Source: Fagopyrum homotropicum
Taxonomy: Eukaryota; Streptophyta; Magnoliopsida; Caryophyllales; Polygonaceae
DNA length: 64,000 nucleotides
Reading direction: 5' to 3'
Assembly: GCA_033239125.1 (NCBI GenBank)
Contig: BSWB01000005.1
Coordinates: 100,811,994 to 100,875,993, forward strand
Of the stretch, positions 42,861 through 53,268 are shown in pieces. Position 1 is the stretch's first letter, and the number at the start of each line of letters is the position of its first letter. A program made the position numbers and the translations under genes. The notes beneath the pieces were generated by a model. That model made no database searches. It saw nothing but the letters and a program-made list of their open reading frames with translations, and was not told the origin of the DNA.

Positions 42861-44483
42861 TTCCCAACTATAGACTAAGAGATGACATGATTTATATATG
42901 CAGAAAAATGGCAAAATCTTTTTGGTTTTGTGCTTCTACTATTGGATCACCTTCATAGTCATGATCAATGGCAATTGAATAAGCAATTATGTATCAAACA
43001 ATAAAGTCATGGAAAGACAATTGTACTTAACTCAAAAACATGCATGAGTTGGGAGGACGGAGATGTCAAGAAGATCAAGAGTCTATCCAATCTAGATTAC
43101 TAAGTCTTACAAACATGCAAGTAGGTCATAAGGGCTTGTGACATAAAAGGCTAAGAAACGTTTCAATTGGGGAGGGGAATTTTCTAGGTATGTGATGCTA
43201 ATCCGGGAATGGAACTAACTTCACTTCCTTGTCCTCGATCAACTTCCCCCAAGTGCATATTTTTCCCTCTCTTGCTTTCTTTTCTTTTTCTTTAGCTCAT
43301 TTTTGAGACAATGGCATTGGTGTATAATAGCCGAAACCTCGGTGATTAGCCATCCTCGGGCTTTTTCTCTTTTTCGAGGTGCATCCACACCGGGCACACA
43401 TACCAAAGCTCGTTAGGGCTATTGGCTCATTTGACTTTGGCAAGGCACCAACACCCGATTATGTGAAGTGTACCGAGTTACTTGTCATTTAAACCAACGC
43501 CCCCAAACCTATTTTGGCTACACTTCCACAATAATTTCAGCATTCTATTCACGACATTCTTTTCATTACATCTTCACCCCGCACTTGCTTTTTACACATT
43601 CAAACACACTAGCATGCTCCTATTCCCGGATGGGTTTTAAAAGGAGGTCAAATTTTATATCAATTGAGGTGCTCAAGCAATCATGATCAAGATGAGAAGT
43701 AGAGAAAGATGAAGTGCCTTATTCATTCCTAGATGGTATGCAAGAACTATCATGTAATTTCGATTTTCAATACTCAATCCATTCTAGGCAATCATCATGA
43801 TCTCAAGTCATTCATGGAATTCAAGAGAAGTAGTTCAAGTCCACATATGCATTTATCAATTCAACACATAAGGCCATTCATAGCCAATCACAAGACAAGT
43901 TTCATCATTAGGATCATATCCAAGCCTAGAAAGCACAAAATTTTTTTAAATTTTCTGATTTTTATGGAATTTTCGATTTAAGTATGTACAATGCAAGATA
44001 TGTGCAAATATTAACCTATCCTAGATGCTCATCATGCAAAGGATCATGCAAACTCCACCCCATACTTAGGAACACATTGTCCCCAATGTGGTATTCAAGT
44101 AAAGAGAGTGAAAGAAGGTTCTCACAATGTAAAATGGTTTTCTTCGGTATTTGGGAATTCCTAAGAGGATTGATGTTGGATGATCCTTTCAACCATGGTA
44201 GGGAGCTCTAAGCATCCTTCAAGCTTTGAAACCCGCGCTAGGCACCGCTAGCCGTCCAAGTTCCGCGTCCGCTCCACCCATGATTAGTGAGGGTTTCATC
44301 ATCATCATTTCCAAGAAAGGTTTCCAATGCCACTAATGTTCTAGCACACATAAAATAGACAAAACACACAAAGCACACAAAAACAGAAAAATCTAAGCTA
44401 AAATGAAGAAAAAATGTTACCGATGGGTTGCCTCCCACCAAGCGCTTCTTTAAGGTCATTAGCTTGACCAAGCTCGAGAGCGT
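42861..44483 (-). other. Element D 3' UTR
   Basis: No Orf1 gene is present. It contains the block shared with A and B (about 43303-43506, more diverged), the internal hairpin-polypurine unit (44057-44090) and the post-pol block next to the pol stop (44417-44469). Confidence 0.75.
44057..44090 (-). promoter_or_regulatory. Element D internal polypurine-hairpin unit
   Basis: In sense, CACATTGGGGACAATGTG (44073-44090) is a seven-pair stem with loop GGGA, followed after five bases by AAGTATGGGG. It lies 1.2 kb from the terminal unit. Confidence 0.68.
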
Positions 44484-47024
44484 TTATGCAAGGTGAAGCG
44501 GGGCGATCATGTCTATTGGGGCTCCCGGAATGTACTTCTTCAAGCGATGCCCATTCACTTTGAAATCTCCACAATGCTCCCCTCCTATCTTAATAGCTCC
44601 ATGGGGAAAGATCTTCTTTACCACATATGGCCCGGTCCATCTTGATTTGAGCTTTCCGGGGAAAAGCCTTAGCCTCGAGTTGAAGAGAAGGACAAGATCT
44701 CCTTCACTCAACTCTTTTGGAATGATCCTCTTGTCATGCCACCTTTTGGTTCTCTCCTTGTAAATCCGGGCATTCTCATAAGCTTCCAACCGGAGTTCCT
44801 CAAGGGCATTGATATCAAGCAATCTCTTCTCTCCCGCCTCCTTGAGGTCAAAATTTAGCCACTTAATGGCCCAATAAGCTCTATGCTCCATTTCCACCGG
44901 AAGATGGCAAGACTTGCCATAGACCAATTTGTAGGGAGTGGTGCCAATAGGTGTCTTGAAGGCGGTTCTATATGCCCATAGTGCGTCATTGAGCTTCATG
45001 GCCCAATCCTTCCTTGTTCTAGACACCGTCTTCTCGAGGATGGCCTTGATTTCTCGGTTGGAGATCTCCACTTGGCCACTAGTTTGGGGGTGGTAGGGTG
45101 TGGCCACTTTATGAGTCACCCCATACTTGGCCAAAAGTGCTCCAAAATTCCTATTTGTGAAGTGCTTCCCTCCATCACTAATGATCACCCTTGGTGTTCC
45201 AAACCTAGGGAAGATCACTCGGTTGAAGAACCGCACCACCACCTTGGCATCATTCGTAGGAGAGGCGATTGCCTCTACCCATCTTGACACATAGTCCACC
45301 GCCAATAGGATGAATAGATTGCCACATGAAGAAGGGAATGGTCCCATGAAGTCTACACCCCACACATCAAAAATCTCAACTTCTTGGATGTTGTTCAAGG
45401 GCATTTCATTCCTCCTTGAGATGTTCCCCGTTCTTTGGCAAGCATCACATGCCGCTACAAAACCTTGCACATCTCTAAACAAGTTAGGCCAATAAAAACC
45501 GGATTGCAATACCTTGGCACACGTTTTGTGTGAGCTAGCATGGCCTCCACATGGTAGGGAGTGACAATGCCGGATCACACTCTCCATTTCATCTTCCGGT
45601 ATGCATCTTCTAAGCACCCCATCCGGGCCTCTCTTGAATAGAAGTGGCTCGCTCCAATAGTAATGCCTTACATCGTTGAAGAACTTCTTCCTTTGTGAAT
45701 ATGATAATCCGGGAGGCACTTCCTCACACACCAAGTAATTCACAATGTCGGCATACCATGGCTCACTTCCCCTAGCCACTTGGAATAAGCATTCTTCCAC
45801 CATTTGCAATTGTTCATCCCGGAACGAGTCATCTATCGGGATGTTGTCTTTCCCAAGCTCTAATGGTGGGAGTCTACTAAGGTGATCCGCCACCGAGTTC
45901 TCGGATCCCTTCTTATCTCTTATCTCCAAATCAAACTCTTGAAGAAGAAGGATCCACCGAATCAACCTTGGCTTGGCATCCTTCTTTGTAAGTAGATAAC
46001 GGATCGCCGCATGATCCGTGTAAACTATGACCTTCGCTCCAACAAGGTACGAGCGGAACTTCTCAAATGCATACACTACCGCTAACAACTCCTTCTCGGT
46101 AGTAGCATAATTGAGTTGGGCATCATCTAGCGTCTTGCTAGCATAGTAAATAGCATGAGTGCGCCCTTCTTTCCTTTGCCCCAAAACGGCCCCAACGGCC
46201 ACATCACTTGCATCGCACATAATCTCAAATGGTAGACTCCAATCCGGAGGTTGCATGATAGGTGCGGAGATCAAGGCGTTCTTCAACCTACAAAACGCTT
46301 CAAGACAATCTTTGGAAAACACAAAATCAACATCTTTCATTAGTAGGTTAGTGAGAGGCTTAGAAATTTTAGAGAAATCTTGAATAAACCTCCGGTAAAA
46401 ACCGGCATGCCCTAAGAAACTCCTTACCCCCTTCACCGAGGTAGGTGGCGGCAACTTCTCTATTGTTTCAATCTTAGCCCTATCAACCTCAATGCCACGG
46501 TTAGACACCAAGTGTCCTAACACAATCCCTTCACTTACCATGAAGTGGCATTTTTCCCAATTTAAGACAAGATTTGTTTCCTCACATCTTTGCAACACCA
46601 ATGACAAATTAGCTAAGCAATTATCAAAAGAAGAACCGTAAACAGAGAAATCATCCATGAACACTTCCATGATATTTTCTATGTATTCCGAAAAGATAGC
46701 CATCATACACCTTTGAAAGGTGGCGGGTGCATTACACAACCCAAATGGCATTCTCCTATATGCAAATGTACCCCATGGACATGTAAAAGTTGTTTTCTCT
46801 TGGTCATCGGGGTGGATAGGGATTTGGAAGAATCCACTATACCCATCTAGATAGCAAAAGTGAGAGTGTTGAGCTAATCTTTCTAGCATTTGGTCAATGA
46901 AGGGGAGGGGAAAGTGATCTTTCCTAGAGGCCATGTTCAATTTCCTATAATCGATACACATTCTCCATCCCGTGACCGTCCTAGTTGGTATTAGTTCATT
47001 GTTCTCATTAGTTACTACCGTCAT
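44484..47024 (-). pseudogene. Element D RT-RNase H-integrase frame
   Basis: An 846-codon open frame with reverse transcriptase (Asp60 in LDGYSG, Asp124-Asp125 in FMDDFSV), RNase H (CDASDVAVGAVL, TTEKE, YTDHAA, VADHLSR), and integrase with an intact HHCC region and DDE residues (GVDFMGPFP, ISDGG, GQVE). The C-terminal block is KSRWTGPYVV. All catalytic residues appear present, unlike A and B. It is out of frame with gag-protease because about four bases are missing just upstream (about 47028-47032, after VVP). The ATG at 47024 overlaps the gag stop, which looks like chance. Confidence 0.93.
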
Positions 47025-50000
47025 TCCACCCTAGGTACTACATGAACGGGGCTAACCCACTTACTATCCGAGATAGGGTAGATAATTCCCGCATCTAGCA
47101 ACTTAATGATTTCCTTCTTGACCACCTCTTTCATTATAGGATTCAATCTCCTTTGATGTTCAATAGAGGGTTTGTGGTTATCTTCCATCATTATCTTATG
47201 CATGCACAAAGATGGCTTAATGCCAACCAAATCATCAATAGTATAACCAATGGCTTTCCTATGCAATCTTAGTTCATGCAGCAATTTAGCAAGTTCATCA
47301 TCACTCAAGCATGCATTAACAATCACCGGATATGTAGAATTATCACCAAGGAATGCATACTTTAAATGAGAGGGGAGGGGTTTGAGTTCAAGTGAGGGAG
47401 GACCTTTATCAGTTGAAGACGATCCAAACAAGGTTGGATGAGATGAATCCAAAGCAAATGAAGACTCTCCTTGGCTCCTAGAGGCTTGATCATCATCAAG
47501 AGCTGATTCAGGGGAAACCACGGTTGGAATCACGGTTGGCTCAACTTCCACGACCGTGGTTCTTGCCAAGCTTGCTTCTCGGAGTTGTCCAGAGAGTTTG
47601 ACGGCCGTGGAACCCAAATCTCGACCGTGGAACTTGCAGCTGTTCACAATTTCTTCATGGCTCTCAAATCCAACTCTTGGCTCCTCTTCCAATGCCTCCA
47701 AGGCTTTGATCTCTTCATTGCAATTCTCCTCAATGTCTTCCTCCATCTTACTCAAGGTAAGAACCTTCTCCAAGGGATCCTTGATCAAAATCGAGCTCAC
47801 CATTTCTCTAGATTCTTCTTGCTCGACTATGTTGAAGATATCTTCATCAAGGGTTGGCCCTTTCATCATTGTGGACAGCTTGAACTTGATGTTCTCCTCT
47901 CCTATGTTGAAGGAGAGAGTCCCGTTCTTGCAATCCACTAAACATCCGGAGGTAGCTAAGAAAGGTCTTCCTAGGATGATGGGAACCGGGTAATCCGCCG
48001 GAATGTCCAACACTACAAAGTCAATAGGCACATAGAATCCTCCCAATTGCACCGGAATGTCCTCAAGAATCCCAACTGGATGAGTGATAGAACGGTCCGC
48101 CATATAGAGGGTCATCTTGACCGGTTTTGGCTCTCCTAGCCCGACCTTGTTACTAAGTGCAAGCGGTATGATGCTTACACTTGCTCCAAGATCACAAAGG
48201 GCTTCGTACTTCACGTCTCCTACTCCAATCGGAACACAAAAAGAGCCCGGATCCCTTAGCTTGGGAGGCATTGCCTCCTTCATTGTTTGGATTAACTCCG
48301 AGGATCTCTTGGTCATCCTAATCTCCCCATACTCCTCCAACTTCCTTTTGTTGGAGAGTATTTCTTTCAAGAATTTTCCGTATGCCGGCATTCCTAAGAT
48401 GGCATCCATGAACGGAATGTTAATATGTAACTTGGACATTAGTTCAAGGAACTTACCAAAGTGATTGTCCAAACGAGCTCTTGCTCTTGATTGTGGGAAC
48501 GGTAGTGGTGGCTTGTATGGAGGCGGTGCTACATAAGTTGGCTCTACATCCTTGCTCTTGCCTCCATCATCTTGCTTTCTTCCCTCTTCTACCACTACTT
48601 GACTCCCCTTAGCTTGGTCCTTGGGCAAAGGATCCTTCATACTCAACCCACTCCTTGTTGTGATAGCCAAAACTTGGCCTCTTGGGTTGTCTTCGGTTCT
48701 TCCGGGAAGCTTCCCCGGATCTCTATGTGCCTCACCCGCCTTTTGAAAGACTTGTGCTTCCAAGACCTTTTGAGCCTTAGAAATTGAAGTAACGGTGCTC
48801 TCAAGTCCACTCAATCTTCCTAGCAATTGTTCAAACATGACTTCGGTTCTATCCTTTGAAGGTTGAGTAAAACCGGGTGGAGGTTCTTGTGAAGCTCTTT
48901 GTGGTGGGGTTGTGCTTGTGGAGGCGGGAGGGTTCAAGGCTCCATCCGGATTAGAGTAAGAAAACCCGGGATGGTTGTGGTTTGGCCGGTAATTGTTGAA
49001 TTGCCGGTTGTTGTTGAAATTTCTTGGGCCTTGGTAATTGTTGAAGTTGCCCCTTCCCATATAATTCACATCTTCCTCCTTGGAAGACAAGTTGGCTCGT
49101 GGAGGTGCTTGAGGAGTTGCTTGGCTCTTCAAGGTGGTAGTGCACAACTCTCTCAAGGACTTCAACTCATTGTTGATGGCGTCAAGCTTGAAATTGCTCA
49201 TGGTGACTTCGCTCACCTCATATGCTCCCGCCTTTCTCCCTTCACTCTTCCTATGGGAGTACTTCTCAATCACTAGAGCTTGCTTCTCCACAAACTCCCA
49301 AGCATCATCTACATGTTTCTCCATAAATGTCCCACCGGAAAGAGATTGAAGCTTGAATTGGCTATCTTCATCAAGCCCCTTGAAGTAGATCTCCAATAGC
49401 TCAATCTTCGGTATACCATGGTGTGGGCAATCTAGGAGAAGGTCTTTGAATCTCTCCCAAGACTTGAACAAACTTTCTCTATCCCTCATCACAAAGGCAT
49501 TGATCTTTCCCCTTAATTCGGTAGTCTTGGAAGGTGGGAAGAACTTGGTCAAGAACTCGGTTGTCATCTCCTCCCAAGTACTAACTCTCCCTTGTGGAAT
49601 AGATTGATACCAAGCTAAGGCCTTGTCCTTAAGAGAGAAGGAGAAAGCCCTTAGCTTATGGTTGTTGCTCTCCAATCTCGGCGGTCTAAGAGTCTCCATC
49701 AAAATCTCATAGTTCATCAAATGTTGGTGAGGAGACTCTCCTTCCATCCCTCCAAATTGGTTATGCCGGATCATTTGTAGAACTTGAGGGCGGAGCTCGT
49801 AATCATGGGCTGCGGGATCTCCTAGATTCACACCCGGTCGGTGTGCTCTTTGTGCCGGATCCATACGTTGCCCCAATGTTTGTGGCTCATCCATAGCAAT
49901 GGGCACAACCCTAACGTTCACCGCCGGCTGCGGTTGTGGTGGAGGTGGAGGAGGTTGTTGACGGTTAAGCTCCCTTTGCACAAGTGCTTGCCTAATCTCC

Positions 50001-50224
50001 TCAATCTCCCTCCTAGTTGCCTCTTGCCTCTCATTGGCAAGTCTCCTTTCTTCCTCCAAGAGCTCATCTGTTAGCCTAATTTGCTCTAAGGCTTCATCCA
50101 ACTCAGCTTGGAGATTCCTACCGGCCATCTCTTTCTCTTTTCGAATGCTCTTGGATCTAGATCTAAGGGTTTTCTCCGGTTCGGGATCGAATGGAGCTAA
50201 ATCCTTGCCACGAGATCTTCGCAT
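47021..50224 (-). pseudogene. Element D gag-protease frame (shifted at its end)
   Basis: About 1067 codons from MRRSRGKDLAPF. An upstream ATG at 50266 adds 14 unrelated residues, and A, B and E support the later start. It has a charged N-terminus with a Pro/Gln patch, a gag core (ALAWYQSIPQG, FLTKFFPPSK, SWERFKDLLLDCPHHGI), an Asn-rich stretch at about 388-415 and a retropepsin with catalytic Asp678 (CDLGASVSIIP) and IILGRPFLAT. The protease-RT linker contains CCACGACCGTGG (47548-47559) and GACGGCCGTGG (47600-47610). The frame ends just past VVP where about four bases are missing. Confidence 0.92.
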
Positions 50225-50340
50225 ACACCTAAAGAGTAAGAGATGTCCTGAAAAGCAAAGACACACACCAAAGAGAGATCAAAAGCAACAAGAAAGATCT
50301 ACACTACCAACAATCACGAAATGACTCAATCTAGACCTAG

Positions 50341-50358
50341 TCCCCGGCAACGGCGCCA
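50341..50358 (-). promoter_or_regulatory. Element D primer-binding site (tRNA-Asp)
   Basis: The reverse strand reads TGGCGCCGTTGCCGGGGA, six bases inside the right LTR. This confirms that the right LTR is the true 5' LTR of the interior. Confidence 0.9.
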
Positions 50359-50364
50359 AAAACT

Positions 50365-52189
50365 TGTCACGCTAGGAAATAGCACAAAAAGCTTTACATT
50401 TATAAACTCGATCTAAATCCTAAACTACCTAGCGAAACCCGCAGTGTACGGATCGTTATGTAGAAAGGTAAGTATTCCGAGGTCGAACTCAAAGACTAAG
50501 GTGAAATCGAGTCAAGCAATGATCAAAAATAGTGTAAATCTAGGCTAAGACAAGATGAGGAACAAAGAAAATGGAAAACTCAATGTTTTTGTTGGTTTTT
50601 ATGGTCATCAAGCAAGGGTCATAACTCATGCAAAGCAATAAACCAAACCAAAAATCAGCACAAATAAACGAGTCAAACGAGATATTGATCAAGAGAAAGG
50701 GAAGACGGATTCTAGGGGTTGGAAATTCCGGTTATGGCATAAAACTCAAGTTATCTATTCATTCTTTGGATTGATTATGATATGTTGGGATTAAGTGTTC
50801 CTAAAATGGGATCAATTACCGGGTAAGTCTCATGATCCAACTAATCCACACCTAAGGTCTCATTACCGGTTAAGTCTCTAAGAACCTAAGGGAGGAATTT
50901 AACACAAACCGGATTGTTTAATTAGGGATCTAACCTATCCTCACCGGGTAAGTCTCGGAAAGGGAAGTCCTAATCAACTATCCTAGCACATTTAATCCAA
51001 TGGCGGCTTATTAGGCTCACCATTACCTAAGGTTTTGCTATTTTAGATTCTAAGGGCAAGGATTACCGGGTAAGTCTCTCCTAACACTTAGTCGCTACAC
51101 TAGGACACCCTAGGGTAGGTTAAACTCAGCAAAAACTTAGGGTTTCAACAATTTTATGAACCTAAGATAAGATCCTTCGAACCAGGAAGAACCACGGTTT
51201 GTTCTACAGAAACCACGACCGTGGTTCTTCAAGAACTACCCGTGATTTCTAACAGTAGCTACGTTCATAAACAAAAATCATCCAAAGGTAAATCTAAGTT
51301 CGTCCTATCATAGATCTAGCCATAACCATCCTTTCCTTACCCTAGAATCACATCAATCTAGCCTACAATATTCATATTAGAAATCAAAACAAACAAGCAT
51401 AGATTCATAACCTCCATTGCAAGAAAATGAGAGAAAGAAGATGAACAAATGAACTTCAAACACAATCTAAATCTGAAGATGAAATTAGAACGACTTACAA
51501 CCCTTCCAAAGGAAGGTTCAAGAGTTCAAAAACTTCTAGAAATAAATCCGAAAATACAAGAGCTAAGTGTGTCTTCTCCTCTCCTCTTCAATGGCAATGG
51601 CTCCTTTCTTCTTCTTCTTGCACTTTCCTTCCTAGAAAAAGTCCTTCTTCTTCTTGGAATATATTTTGTCAAAGAAAAATGGAGAATATGTGAGCTGCTC
51701 TCAAACTACCCAAATCCCAGCTGCCTCTAACAACTATCAAGGACCACTTTTATAACCAATTCTTCATGAGCTGGCCATGAGAGTCGTGGCACAGCTGTCA
51801 CGAGAATCTGGCAAAATCCACGGTCATTTCCACGGCCGTGGTTCTTCAGAGAACCGTGATTCTGTGCAGAAACTTCGCCTTGGATCATTAGGCTGTGGTT
51901 TGGTGCATGGCCTGTGTTGGCAAGGTTCCTTGAGTCTTTCTCAGCCCTTGCCTTGCGTTCTAATGAGTTTGGAAACGTGTCCTCTAAATGAGCGACCCTC
52001 AAACGTGTCGTTTTGGCTCGAAACTTCCCGAAATACCTACAAAACGCACACAAGTCCGTGTAGACGTCTATCTAGACAAAATACATGTTTTGAGTGCAAA
52101 ACGTATTGGACTAGTGCTAGATAATGCATGATTGAGCGAGAATTCTACCTAAATGTGCACCTAAAACTATGCTATAAATCGTGTTATCA
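50365..52189 (-). repeat. Element D right (5') LTR (1825 bp)
   Basis: Reverse complement of the left LTR, with only about four or five single-base differences and a three-base indel seen by eye. It has the TATA box at 51748-51754 (reverse strand) and the palindrome CCACGGCCGTGG at about 51830-51841. Confidence 0.94.
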
Positions 52190-53001
52190 CCTTATGTAAA
52201 CAGGCTTTCCTTTGCTCCTTTCCTGAGGGAAACTGAGTGTTCGCTGACCCTTTGAGTTTACCTTCGAGTGAGGTAAGTCCCTTGGACTTACTTAGCTTCA
52301 TTCCGTATATTGGTTTGAGTGTATTGACTTGTTTGCGTTATTGTTATTGTTACAATGGATAACCGGACTAGGATGACCTTTATGGCCCAAGTGTATGATA
52401 TCCAGGCGGTGACCACTTGTCTAGTTCTACAGGAGATTAGGAGGTGCTCTTGCAACCCAGACCTGCAGGTAACGAATATTACTGATCTATTCCTGTTGTA
52501 GACGGAAGCGGAGGCGAGTTTCGGGAGATTGTCGTGTGACAAAATAAGTTTAATTAGTAATGGATGACTTAATGAAAAATAATAACCGGTTGAGTGTGAG
52601 CATGCTATATGTTTATATTACCTTATGTGTGTTTGTGCCTTTACAGTCTTTTTGATATCTAGAATGTTAGCTAACAATTTATACCGATGTTGTAGATGTT
52701 CCGCAGGTTAGGGATGCTGCTGAGTGATACGGACGGTGTGGTCAGCCGGGGTTCCCGTACATTATAGGATGGGATCGGGATTATGTTTTTATTGTGGATT
52801 CCCTTTTGTTTTGAACTCGGCTGCGAGTCTTTTACGCTTCTATTTGTTTAAACCTTTGGTTTTTATATTGTGTTTTGTTTTTTATTTATTTGTGCCTTAT
52901 TGTAAGATCCGATGTTGCCGTTGCTACTTTGAGGGTCGGGACCCATTGTGAGGTCCTAGCCCATAACGCTTCGAGTTCCCAGAACTTGAGGTGTTACTAT
53001 A

Positions 53002-53014
53002 TGGTATCAGAGCT
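53002..53014 (+). promoter_or_regulatory. Element F primer-binding site (tRNA-Met)
   Basis: TGGTATCAGAGCT matches the complement of the initiator tRNA-Met 3' end and lies a few bases after the LTR end. It separates F from the tRNA-Asp-primed Athila elements. Confidence 0.85.
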
Positions 53015-53268
53015 CTAGGTTGGCAACAATGGCACTCAAAATCTTCTAAAGGTCGGATAGATAAATAAACAGAACCTATAAGGGGTCTACATTTTTAAAA
53101 GGGGTTTTTTGATTTTAAACTTGTCGGTCTGGGATAGATGTACGGGCAACCACCACTACCTACGTGGATCTCAGTAGTGTAGTTTCTTTTATGTTGGCCT
53201 TTATGTGATTTTCTTGGAGTTCTACTTTAGTTGTAGCGTGGCCTTATATATCTATATCCCTATCGTAG

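Larger units (their letters stand above)
40974..52189 (-). mobile_element. Element D: Athila-type Ty3/gypsy element with inverted LTRs
   Basis: Flanked by CCTTA on both sides (40969-40973, 52190-52194). The interior (gag-protease, RT-RNase H-integrase, 3' UTR) reads on the reverse strand. The right LTR (50365-52189) has the normal orientation for that interior. The left LTR (40974-42796) is reversed, so both outer ends are U3 ends (TGATAACACG). A 24-base filler joins the left LTR to the polypurine tract. The LTRs differ by only a few bases. It lacks Orf1 and has one frameshift before RT. It sits in the LTR of element F. Confidence 0.93.
40049..53000 (+). mobile_element. Element F 5' LTR (Ty3 type), split by element D
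   Basis: Begins TGTAACAACC at 40049. It is interrupted by D (40974-52189, duplication CCTTA) and ends near 53000 (GGTGTTACT, a worn TTACA end) just before a tRNA-Met primer site. The two parts sum to about 1.7 kb. A TATA box lies at 40325-40331 (CCTATAAAT). GC-rich CCGCCCCCGCGG-like motifs lie before it (40064-40170) and after it (40681-40765). The gag and protease of F follow, but the rest of the element is missing or outside the window. Confidence 0.75.

Noticed and set aside
47021..47024. ATGA overlap between D gag and pol as a designed reinitiation site
   Set aside because: The other Athila elements have gag and pol in one frame. The overlap results from the small deletion just upstream.
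40974..52189. Two independent solo LTRs instead of an inverted-LTR element
   Set aside because: There is one CCTTA on each outer side and none at the inner edges. The primer site and interior abut the right LTR, and the two LTRs are nearly identical, so a single event fits better. An assembly flip is not excluded.
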